DNA of 64,000 nucleotides from Hamadaea sp013361475 (GTDB lineage Bacteria; Actinomycetota; Actinomycetes; Mycobacteriales; Micromonosporaceae), in the NCBI RefSeq assembly GCF_040654195.1, contig NZ_JBFAHM010000002.1, positions 434,001 to 498,000 on the forward strand, given 5' to 3'. Both the position numbers and the translations under genes were made by a program. The notes beneath the pieces are model-generated. The model was not told the DNA's origin. It worked only from the letters and a program-made list of their open reading frames with translations, and did no database searches. The stretch's first letter is position 1. The number at the start of each line of letters is the position of its first letter. Below are positions 47,033 to 55,022 of this stretch, one piece after another.

Positions 47033-48720
47033 GCGCCCTCACCCGGCTGCTGCCCGCCCGCGCCGACCTGGCCCGCATGCTGCACCGTCCCCGTACCGAT
47101 CTGGTCGCCGGGCTCACCGTGGCGGTCGTCGCGTTGCCGCTGGCACTGGGCTTCGGGGTGTCCTCCGGGCTCGGTGCGGCGGCGGGCTTGGCCACCGCCA
47201 TCGTCGCCGGCGCCCTGGCCGCCCTGTTCGGCGGGTCGAACCTGCAGGTCTCCGGTCCTACCGGGGCGATGACCGTGGTGCTCGTCCCGATCGTGCACCG
47301 TTACGGGCCAGGTGGCGTACTCACCGTCGGGCTGATCGCGGGAGTCTTCCTGGTCGCCCTGGCCGTCATGCGCGCCGGTCGGTACGTCCGCTACGTGCCC
47401 GCTCCCGTGGTCGAGGGGTTCACCGTCGGCATCGCCGCCGTCATCTTCCTTCAGCAGGTCCCGGCGGCGCTCGGCGTCGAGGCGTCCGGTGGCGAGAAGG
47501 TCACCGTGGCGGCTTGGCAGGCCGTCGTCGGTTTCGCCCGCACGCCGCACTGGGCCGCACTCGGCCTGGCGCTCGGCGTCGCCGCCGTCATGCTCATCGG
47601 CGCACGCTGGCGGCCGACCATTCCGTTCTCACTGCTCGCCGTGGCCACGGCCACCCTCGCCACGGCGTTGTCGGGACTGTCCGTCGGCACCATCGGCGCT
47701 CTGCCGGCCACCCTGCCCGCCCCGACGCTCGGCTTCCTGGAGCCGGCCGCCGTCCCCGGCCTGCTGACGTCCGCGCTGGCCGTGGCGGCCCTGGCCGCGT
47801 TGGAGAGCCTGCTGTCGGCGACGGTCGCCGACGGCATGAGCGTCGGGCAGCGGCACGATCCCGACCGGGAGTTGTTCGGCCAGGGCATCGCCAACCTGGT
47901 CACGCCGCTGTTCGGCGGCGTGCCGGCCACCGCCGCCATCGCGCGTACCGCCGTCAACGTGCGGGCGGGCGCCCAGTCGCGGCTCGCGTCGCTCACCCAC
48001 GCGGCGACCCTCGCCGTCATCATGTTCGCCGCCGCGCCGCTGGTGGCGCACATTCCGCTAGCGGCGCTCGCCGGGGTCCTGCTCGCCACGGCGGTACGCA
48101 TGGTGGAGGTCGGTTCGCTGGCGGCGTTGGCGCGTTCCACCCGCTCCGACGCGGTGATCATGGCGCTGACAGCTGCCGCCACCCTGGCCCTCGATCTGGT
48201 CGCCGCCGTCGGCATCGGGCTGGTCCTCGCCTGCATCCTGGCGATCCGCCGCATCGCCCGCGCGACCACCCTGGAGACGGTGCCCCTCGACGTCACCGAC
48301 CATCAGGACGAAGAGGCCGCCCTGCTGCGGGAGCACATCGTCGCGTACCGGCTGGAAGGCCCGCTGTTCTTCGCCGCCGCCCACCGTTTCCTGCTCGACC
48401 TGTCCGAAGTCGCCGACGTACGCGTGGTGATCCTGCGGATGTCGCGCGTGCTGACGATCGACGGCACCGGGGCGACGGTGCTCCGGGACGCCGTCGAACG
48501 CCTCGAACGGCGCGGTATCGCCGTCTACCTGTCCGGTCTGCGCCCCGGCCACGACCGGGCCGTCGCCGCCATCGGCATCCTGCCCCGGCTCACCGCGCAA
48601 GGCCGGGTCTTCCCCGACACGCCGCACGCCATCGCGGCCGCTCGCGCGTACCTCCAGGGCGAGGGGTCGAAGCACACCCTGGTCGCGGCGGGCGCACCGG
48701 TGACCGCCGAACCACGGTGA
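47029..48720 (+). CDS. SulP family inorganic anion transporter with STAS domain
   Basis: 563 residues. About 11-12 membrane segments begin at residue 25; the SulP pattern ALPLALGFGVSSGLG and GSNLQVSGPTGAMTVVLVPI is clear. A cytoplasmic STAS domain occupies about residues 430-540 (YRLEGPLFFAAAHRFLLDL, VVILRMSRVLTIDGTGATVL). SulP proteins carry sulfate, bicarbonate or other anions. Coupling to an ArsR regulator is suggestive of an ion- or redox-dependent switch. Confidence 0.95.
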   Translation: MSALTRLLPARADLARMLHRPRTDLVAGLTVAVVALPLALGFGVSSGLGAAAGLATAIVAGALAALFGGSNLQVSGPTGAMTVVLVPIVHRYGPGGVLTVGLIAGVFLVALAVMRAGRYVRYVPAPVVEGFTVGIAAVIFLQQVPAALGVEASGGEKVTVAAWQAVVGFARTPHWAALGLALGVAAVMLIGARWRPTIPFSLLAVATATLATALSGLSVGTIGALPATLPAPTLGFLEPAAVPGLLTSALAVAALAALESLLSATVADGMSVGQRHDPDRELFGQGIANLVTPLFGGVPATAAIARTAVNVRAGAQSRLASLTHAATLAVIMFAAAPLVAHIPLAALAGVLLATAVRMVEVGSLAALARSTRSDAVIMALTAAATLALDLVAAVGIGLVLACILAIRRIARATTLETVPLDVTDHQDEEAALLREHIVAYRLEGPLFFAAAHRFLLDLSEVADVRVVILRMSRVLTIDGTGATVLRDAVERLERRGIAVYLSGLRPGHDRAVAAIGILPRLTAQGRVFPDTPHAIAAARAYLQGEGSKHTLVAAGAPVTAEPR

Positions 48721-48724
48721 CCGG

Positions 48725-50317
48725 TCAGCCGGCGGACGGCGGCGACGGCACGTCGCTGCGAACCGCCACCTGGCAGAGCTGCTCGCCCGCCAGCACGACC
48801 GAGTGGATCGTGCGGTAGCCGTCGCGGGGTTCGCGGCTGATCAGGAAGACCGGGTGGCCGTCGCCGACCGGCGTGATGCCGGGCAACTCCTTCTCGATCA
48901 GCGTGTTCCACCCGAGGACGTCCTGAAAGGACGGCTCGGCGACCGGATAGTCGAGGTGGTGCTGTCGCAGCCAGGTCGCGGCCTGCGAGGAGCACGATCC
49001 CCAGTACTCCCCCTCGAAGGAGTGGCGCGCGTTCGCGTACCCGCCGACGATCGGGCTGAAGTAGGCGTACTCATAGGGATAGATCTGGAGACTGGCCACG
49101 ACGGCCTCGGCCTGCCCGACGATCGCAAGCCCGACGACGGCCGCGGCCCAGGCCAGGCGGCCGGAGCGGGCGACGGCTCGGACCACCGCGAGCAGCACGC
49201 CGGTGGCGATCAGGATCAGTCCGGGAACGATGTAGAGGAATTGCCGCAGCGAGTTGTAGAGGGTCGGCCGCAGCACGATCAGCAGGATCAGCGGCACCGC
49301 CACGTAGGCCGCCAGCACCAGATAACGCCCGTCGGAGGGACCACGCCGCCACCACGGCGCACCCGCCGAGGCCACCACGAGCAGGATCAGCGGCAGCGGC
49401 GAGCCGATGATCAACCAGAGGGGCGCGTAATGCCAGGGCACCTGGGGCGCGGGGACCATCGCGCCCAGGTAGAGGATCTCGTGGTTCCACTGGTACTTCG
49501 ACATCGAAGCGACCGCGTCCAGCGCACCGGAAACCGGCCGGACGAGAAGGTACGGCCAGGTCAGCGACATCGCGAGGTAGCAGGTGGAGACGATCAGCAG
49601 CAATGAGCCGAACTGACGCGACAGTTCGGCCCGGACCGCCTCCGCCCCCTCGGGCCGGCGCCTGATCCAGAAGGCGGCGATCAGCACGGCCAGCACCACG
49701 AACCAGGCCAGCGCGTTGACCCGGATCGCCGCGGCGAACCCGATCGCCGAGCCGAGGGCGGCGTCCTGGAGCAGCTCGAACCGGCGCTCGCCGGACTGCC
49801 AGCGGCGGACCGTCCGCAAGACCAGCCACAGCACGACGATCATCGCGACCGTGAACGGGACATCCTTGGAGTTGTTGAAGATCGAGCCGGTATAGCGCGG
49901 ATAGAGCGCCAGACCGACCGCCGCGGTGAAGGCGCCCCAGGGTCCGGCGACCTCCCGGCCGCACAGGGCGATCGCCAGGATGCCGAGCAGGCCGGTGACG
50001 CCGCCGATCACCGACCGCGTCCGCCACTGCTCGCCGGTCAGCTTCTGCACCGCCGCGACGATCAGCTCGTACGCCGACCCGTGCTGCGGCATGTACAGCT
50101 CGGGCGCCATCTCCAGGAACGACCGGTCCTGCCCCCAGCTGAGGTAGAAGGCCAATACGCGCTGGCCGTAGTCGTCCTGCATCCATTCGTCGAAGGCCCG
50201 GCCGTGGACCGCGTGCTGCGTCGCGACGAACACCGTCAGCAGACCGAACAGCACTGCGAGCAAGATGTACGGCGCGCGGGCGAACCTTCCGGCACCAATC
50301 CCCGTCGATGTCGTCAC
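48725..50317 (-). CDS. GT-C fold membrane protein (GT39-like)
   Basis: 530 residues, about 11-12 membrane segments. A first external loop has acidic residues (FDEWMQDDYGQRV), the position of the catalytic Asp in GT-C glycosyltransferases that use polyprenyl-phosphate sugars, followed by a second loop with NNSKDVPF. A C-terminal soluble region follows the last helix. It resembles DUF/GT39-like proteins of actinobacteria; the donor and acceptor are unknown. Convergent with SulP, 4 bases apart. Confidence 0.8.
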   Translation of the reverse strand: MTTSTGIGAGRFARAPYILLAVLFGLLTVFVATQHAVHGRAFDEWMQDDYGQRVLAFYLSWGQDRSFLEMAPELYMPQHGSAYELIVAAVQKLTGEQWRTRSVIGGVTGLLGILAIALCGREVAGPWGAFTAAVGLALYPRYTGSIFNNSKDVPFTVAMIVVLWLVLRTVRRWQSGERRFELLQDAALGSAIGFAAAIRVNALAWFVVLAVLIAAFWIRRRPEGAEAVRAELSRQFGSLLLIVSTCYLAMSLTWPYLLVRPVSGALDAVASMSKYQWNHEILYLGAMVPAPQVPWHYAPLWLIIGSPLPLILLVVASAGAPWWRRGPSDGRYLVLAAYVAVPLILLIVLRPTLYNSLRQFLYIVPGLILIATGVLLAVVRAVARSGRLAWAAAVVGLAIVGQAEAVVASLQIYPYEYAYFSPIVGGYANARHSFEGEYWGSCSSQAATWLRQHHLDYPVAEPSFQDVLGWNTLIEKELPGITPVGDGHPVFLISREPRDGYRTIHSVVLAGEQLCQVAVRSDVPSPPSAG

Positions 50318-50490
50318 GATGACTGTCTACGGTAGAACGTGGTTTTCGGGAAGTTCCGTCCCACCTCCTAGACTCCGCTGAGCGAACACCGAGGTGATCG
50401 ATGCCGCGCTCGCGCGGCCACCGGATCTCTGCCCCGACGACACAGCCGATTGCCCGAGCGAGACGTGGTCGAAACCCCCGCAAATGAACC

Positions 50491-50496
50491 TAGGCT
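50491..50496 (+). promoter_or_regulatory. Candidate -10 box of a leaderless promoter
   Basis: TAGGCT six bases before the ATG at 50503, no Shine-Dalgarno. Identical hexamer and spacing to the gene at 135. Confidence 0.45.
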
Positions 50497-50502
50497 GGAC
50501 CT

Positions 50503-51948
50503 ATGCCCGAAGCGCACAGGCCGCAGCGCCCCCGGTGGCTGGCCGCCGCCGCGCTGGTGGTCGCGCTGTGCGCGGTGGCGGTGATCCCCACTGTGCCCCA
50601 ATCCGCGCAGACCGGCATATACCTCGCGTTCTCCTGGCTCGCCATCCTGCCCACGCTGTACGGCTTGCGGCACAGCCCGTCACGGCTCCGGAACCAATGG
50701 CGGCTGATCTTCGCCGCGATTCTGCTCGGCGCGGCCGGCAACACCATTCACCTGTGGCTGCCCAACCAAGGCATCATCGACGCCGTGGCCAGCCTGCTGC
50801 TTCTCACCGCCGCGGCCGGGCTGGTGATCAAACGCGGGGGCAACGACTACAGCGGACTGATCGACGCCAGTCTGGCCGCCTTCTCGCTCGGCGGGCTGAT
50901 GTGGGTCCTGATCCTGCAACCGCGAATGGCCACGAGCGACTTGAACTCGGCCGAGGCGGCCGCCCTCGCCGCGATCGTGCTGCTGCTGTGCGGCACCTGG
51001 GGCGCGCTGATCCGGCTGGTCGAGACCGATCGGAACCGTACGCGCGCGCTGCGCCTGCTGCTGGTGGCGCTCACCTTCAACCTGGCCGGGTTCGTCCTGA
51101 CGGGCTGGGGCGGGCAACCGGCTCGGATCATCGCGGTGATGTCGTTCATGGTCGCCTACATCGCGCTGTCCGTCGTCGGGTTCGACCCCTCGATGCGCCG
51201 GCTGGCCCGGCCCGAGCCCCAGCGCCACGACCGCCTGAGCTTCACCCGGCTCACCCTGCTGGGCCTGGCCCTCAGCGTGCCCGCCATCGTCAACGCGATC
51301 CTGCTGGCGATCGGCAAGCCGGTCGACGCGACCTTCAGCATCCTCGTGGGCGTGGTCATGGTGCCGCTGGTCATGCTGCGGATCGGCCTGCTGGCGGCCA
51401 ACCGGGACCGGCTCGCCGCCGCACTGGCCGTCGAGGCCGACCACGATCCGCTGACCGGACTGCTCAACCGGCGCGCGTTCACCGAGGCGCTCGACAGGGA
51501 GCTGAAGTCTCCCCGCGACTGCACTCTGATCTTCTGCGATCTCGACGACTTCAAGCGAGTCAACGACCGCTTCGGGCATGCGGCCGGAGATCGCCTGCTC
51601 ATCGAGATCGCCGACCGGCTCCGGCAGAGCGTCCGCGCCGACGACCACGTGGGCCGGTTCGGCGGCGACGAGTTCCTGGCCCTGCTGCGCAACTGCGGTC
51701 CAGACCGCGTAGCCGGCGCCGTGGAACGCGTGCGGTCGGCCCTCGCGCAACCGTTCGAAGGTTCCCTGGACGGGGTGAGCGTAGGCGCGAGCCTGGGCGC
51801 GGTCGTCAGCGAGGCCGCCACCCGGGACGGCACCGACGTCGACGACCTGATCCGGGCCGCCGACGAAGCGATGTACGCGCAGAAGCAGATCGTGCCGATC
51901 AAGGGCCCGATGGAGCAGCCGGTGGAGCGCACTTTTCCGAGGCCGTAG
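50503..51948 (+). CDS. Membrane-bound diguanylate cyclase (GGDEF)
   Basis: 481 residues. The N-terminal about 300 residues contain roughly nine hydrophobic segments, a membrane sensor. The GGDEF domain (about 310-470) keeps the active site GGDEF at 387-391 and the product-inhibition site R378-A-D-D381, exactly five residues before it. It should make cyclic di-GMP, which controls development and motility in actinobacteria. No EAL domain. Confidence 0.95.
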   Translation: MPEAHRPQRPRWLAAAALVVALCAVAVIPTVPQSAQTGIYLAFSWLAILPTLYGLRHSPSRLRNQWRLIFAAILLGAAGNTIHLWLPNQGIIDAVASLLLLTAAAGLVIKRGGNDYSGLIDASLAAFSLGGLMWVLILQPRMATSDLNSAEAAALAAIVLLLCGTWGALIRLVETDRNRTRALRLLLVALTFNLAGFVLTGWGGQPARIIAVMSFMVAYIALSVVGFDPSMRRLARPEPQRHDRLSFTRLTLLGLALSVPAIVNAILLAIGKPVDATFSILVGVVMVPLVMLRIGLLAANRDRLAAALAVEADHDPLTGLLNRRAFTEALDRELKSPRDCTLIFCDLDDFKRVNDRFGHAAGDRLLIEIADRLRQSVRADDHVGRFGGDEFLALLRNCGPDRVAGAVERVRSALAQPFEGSLDGVSVGASLGAVVSEAATRDGTDVDDLIRAADEAMYAQKQIVPIKGPMEQPVERTFPRP

Positions 51949-51969
51949 CCGCACCTCGGCGCGGCCGGT

Positions 51970-51990
51970 ACCCCACGAAACCGCGAAGTT
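51970..51990 (+). repeat. Intergenic 21-base motif, copy A
   Basis: ACCCCACGAA(A)CCGCGAAGTT, matching the site at 58450-58470 with one change. It sits between the cyclase gene and the lipoprotein gene, 110 bases upstream of the latter. Meaning unknown. Confidence 0.4.
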
Positions 51991-52085
51991 CTCGGTGTTC
52001 CGAATACGTCCTGGTCACGTGCGTGCCGAGGAGCTGGTGAGAACTACCACGTCCGCGACTGCCACGGCCGGCGGAAAGCGATCAC

Positions 52086-52091
52086 TACAGT
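52086..52091 (+). promoter_or_regulatory. Candidate -10 box of a leaderless promoter
   Basis: TACAGT eight bases before the ATG at 52100, with no Shine-Dalgarno. Confidence 0.35.
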
Positions 52092-52099
52092 CCACGACC

Positions 52100-52792
52100 A
52101 TGCGAAGCCTCAGATCTGTCTGCTCAGTCGTGCTCGCCGGGATGCTGGCGGCCGGTTGCAACCCCTTCAGCAGTTCCGCCGATTCCAGCGGTGACGCCGG
52201 CAGCAGCGGCGGTACGCCGTTGCCCGTGTCCATCACCGGACCGCAGACCGATGTCGTCGGCCGCGGCGACAGCGACCTGCTGCGGATCAAGCCCGCCCCG
52301 GCGGCGAGCGCACCGGTGCGGGAGAAGATCGAGCACGCCCTGCGCGAGGACGTCCTGTCGACTGTGCGCGTCCTCGGGACGACCAGCGCCACCTGCGCCG
52401 GCGGCATCACGATGAAGGCCGGCGCGGTCAGCGAGTGCGTGGTGACCTACCAGGGCGTCGACGTGCCCTACGAGGTCAAGATCAGCGACAGGTACACCGA
52501 CGGGGCCATGGTCTTCAGCTACACCAAGAAGCCCACAAAGGGACTCCTCGTCGCCAAGGTGATCTACAACCTGATGAACGAGCGGTACGGGGCGGAGTCC
52601 GGGCGTACCGACGCCAGCAAGCTCGCGTGCGACGAACTGCCGGCGGCCAAGGTGATCGACTTCGGCTCCGACACCGGCTACACCTGCCAGTACTGGACCA
52701 AGTACGCCAAGGACGGCAAGCCCGGTTACGTCACCCTGAAGATCACGATGGGGAAGACGAGCACCAGCTTCGGCTTCGACGAGGTCCGTTAG
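52100..52792 (+). CDS. Lipoprotein with two DUF4333-like repeats
   Basis: 230 residues. Lipobox LAAGC gives a lipidated Cys near residue 17, followed by a Ser/Gly linker. Two related halves each hold a Cys pair: ATCAGGITMKAGAVSECVVTYQG and LACDELPAAK...YTCQYWTK, both close to the DUF4333 pattern of actinobacterial lipoproteins. Function unknown. Confidence 0.82.
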   Translation: MRSLRSVCSVVLAGMLAAGCNPFSSSADSSGDAGSSGGTPLPVSITGPQTDVVGRGDSDLLRIKPAPAASAPVREKIEHALREDVLSTVRVLGTTSATCAGGITMKAGAVSECVVTYQGVDVPYEVKISDRYTDGAMVFSYTKKPTKGLLVAKVIYNLMNERYGAESGRTDASKLACDELPAAKVIDFGSDTGYTCQYWTKYAKDGKPGYVTLKITMGKTSTSFGFDEVR

Positions 52793-52804
52793 CCGACCCC
52801 CGAC

Positions 52805-52834
52805 GGGCGTCGTCGGCGGCTGCCCGCGACGCCC
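52805..52834. terminator. Hairpin between convergent genes
   Basis: GGGCGTCG and CGACGCCC pair perfectly around a 14-base loop, between the lipoprotein stop and the end of the opposite response regulator gene. Confidence 0.5.
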
Positions 52835-53532
52835 TAGCGCGGGCGGCTGATCCGCCACCAGTCGGCGGTGCTGGCGGCGTCCTGCGACCAGAATTCCAGC
52901 AGGTCGCCGGGCGCCAACCCCAGCGCCCGCTCGATCTCGGCGGCGGTCAGGCTCCGCAGCGACTCCGACAGCGACCGGGTCAGGTCCTGCCAATACCCGC
53001 GCAGCGTGGACTCGCTGACGAACAGCTGCTTGGCGACCTGGGCGTAGGTGAGGCCACGCGCCCGGCCGTGCAGGATCTGCCGCTGACGTTCGCTGAGCAT
53101 GGTGATGCAGTCCCGGCGGACCAGCACCTCCAGAATGCCCACCACCGACTGCGGTACGACCGTGCCACCCGCCGCGACCTCCAGGAACATCTGCTGCGCC
53201 CGATCGGTCGGCAGCGCCTTGGACACGACGCCGCTCGCGCCCGCGGCGATGCACGCCGCCAGGACGAACCGGCGTTCCTCCTGGCTGTAGACGCAGATGC
53301 GATAGCCCCGAGCGGTCAGCGCCCGGATGGCCGCGATCCCCTGCCGGGCGTCCGGCTGTTGTTCGAGGTTGACCAGGTGCAGGTCGAGCAGCACCAGATC
53401 CACCGCCGGGGCGGTGGCCAGCAGGTCCTCCACCGTGGCCGTGGCCGTCACGACATCGAGGTCCGGCATCAGCAGCCCCAGCGACGCGCGGATCAGCGAC
53501 GCGTCGTCGACGACCGCGACCGTCGGCCTCAT
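52834..53532 (-). CDS. Response regulator, LuxR family (divergent type)
   Basis: 232 residues. Receiver: VVDDASL near residue 7, phospho-acceptor in LVLLDLHLVNLEQQ (about 56), then AASG and KALPTDR. A LuxR-like HTH follows (LSERQRQILHGRARGLTYAQVAKQLFVSESTLRGYWQDLTRSL in pieces), less canonical than the one at 10054. The ATG overlaps the kinase stop (ATGA). Confidence 0.9.
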   Translation of the reverse strand: MRPTVAVVDDASLIRASLGLLMPDLDVVTATATVEDLLATAPAVDLVLLDLHLVNLEQQPDARQGIAAIRALTARGYRICVYSQEERRFVLAACIAAGASGVVSKALPTDRAQQMFLEVAAGGTVVPQSVVGILEVLVRRDCITMLSERQRQILHGRARGLTYAQVAKQLFVSESTLRGYWQDLTRSLSESLRSLTAAEIERALGLAPGDLLEFWSQDAASTADWWRISRPR

Positions 53533-54764
53533 CGGGCGTCCGCCAGCCGGTCGTGTCCCTCACCCTGATCCGACGGCGGGCACGATCCGCTGATCGTCAC
53601 GGTAGTGCCCTCCCCCGGCGCGGAGGCGATCGCGACGTCGAGTCCCCGGTGCTGCAATTCACCGATGACGACATCGCGCAGTCCCACACCGGGCGCCACC
53701 GAGTCCGCGTCATATCCGATGCCGTCGTCGCTGACCGTCAAGGCCCACCGTCCGGGAGAGTCCTCGTCCAGGTGGATCACGACGTTATGGGCTTGTGCGT
53801 GGGCGCGGACGTTGAGCAGCAAGCTCTCCAGCGCGCTTTCGACAGCCTCCGCGTCCCCGGCCGGGAGCCGCACCGACGCGCCCAGGTCCAGCAGCGTATC
53901 GGCGTGCAGATCGGCGAACCGATCACACATGCGTTCCACCAGCGGAGCGAGAGTGACCGGGCCGCCGCCGTCCACCCGTTCGTCATCCTCCGTCGCAGTG
54001 GAGCGCCCACGCAGGTAGGCACGCATCCGCTGCACCTCCACCTCGGCGAGATCGGCCAGGCCGGAACGCGGCCCGCCGGGAGTCGAGTTCGCCAGCAGTT
54101 GCATGACCGCGACCCCGTTGTGCATCAGCACCCGGGCCCGGCGTTCCTCCTCGCCGCGAGCCAGCTCGGCGACCAGTGCGCGGGAGGCGTCGGCATCATG
54201 GGCGATGCGGCGGATGTAGTTGAACAACATGCGGGCCACCACGGCGTACACGACGTAGGTCAACTCGTTGCCCATCGCGGTGGTGGTCATCCCGGCGCCG
54301 TTGTCACCGAGGTACACCAGGTAGCAGACGACCACGCTGACCAGGCCGCCGGCCCAGAGCACGAGACTGCGTACGCCGCTGGCCGTGATGACGACCGACA
54401 ACGCGTACCCGGGCTGGTAGGCGACCCAGGTGCCGAAGCGCTCCCCCGGCGCCAGGACGTGCGGCGCGAGCACGAGCAGCGTGCAGGCCAGCGCGAAGTC
54501 GGCGGTGGACGCGGCGGCCCCTAGCGGCCGTCTGCGGATCAGGGTCACGACGGTCACCAGGACCGACGCACCGGCCGCCGCCAGCCAGCAAGCCAGGTAC
54601 GCGCTGTCGCGTGGCGAGGAGGCCAGGCCGACCTGGACCGCGGGGACCATCTGAGCGACCGTCCCCAACCGAACCCCGGCGATGAAGTAGGTGAACACCC
54701 GCTCGACGCCGACCTTGGTCGTCGGCAGGTCAGTGACACGCCATAGTGCGTTCCGCCCCGCCAT
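53529..54764 (-). CDS. Sensor histidine kinase with atypical H-box
   Basis: 411 residues. Five or six membrane segments (residues 25-190), then a coiled linker and the box RARVLMHNGVAVMQLL, where Asn follows the phospho-His instead of the usual Asp. The ATPase domain has VESALESLLLNVRAHAQA (N-box), DDGIGYD and VGLRDVVI. It forms an operon with the response regulator. Asn may change phosphatase activity. Confidence 0.88.
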   Translation of the reverse strand: MAGRNALWRVTDLPTTKVGVERVFTYFIAGVRLGTVAQMVPAVQVGLASSPRDSAYLACWLAAAGASVLVTVVTLIRRRPLGAAASTADFALACTLLVLAPHVLAPGERFGTWVAYQPGYALSVVITASGVRSLVLWAGGLVSVVVCYLVYLGDNGAGMTTTAMGNELTYVVYAVVARMLFNYIRRIAHDADASRALVAELARGEEERRARVLMHNGVAVMQLLANSTPGGPRSGLADLAEVEVQRMRAYLRGRSTATEDDERVDGGGPVTLAPLVERMCDRFADLHADTLLDLGASVRLPAGDAEAVESALESLLLNVRAHAQAHNVVIHLDEDSPGRWALTVSDDGIGYDADSVAPGVGLRDVVIGELQHRGLDVAIASAPGEGTTVTISGSCPPSDQGEGHDRLADAR

Positions 54765-54975
54765 CGCGCCCCCAAATGGCCGTCGGCCTCACCGGCCCAG
54801 CCCCGGCGAAGCGCGCCGTCAATGTACTGCAGGCGAGGGGGTGTTCGACAGGCTCAGCGGGACGACGCCGACTGCGACAATGCGATCGGCTGAATGCGCT
54901 TTCTCCATCAGCCGACCGGCCACCATCCCGCCCGGGGCCAGGCGAGACTCGCGGAGGATCAGCCGACGTCACCGG

Positions 54976-55014
54976 GTCCTGGTGCGGCCCTTTGCTTCCC
55001 GGCCGCACCAGGAC
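54976..55014 (-). terminator. Strong hairpin terminator of the wall-hydrolase gene
   Basis: GTCCTGGTGCGGCC pairs perfectly with GGCCGCACCAGGAC (14 pairs, 11-base loop), 9 bases after the stop at 55023. The remaining gap up to 54765 holds the kinase upstream region without clear features. Confidence 0.8.
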
Positions 55015-55022
55015 CACGAGCA

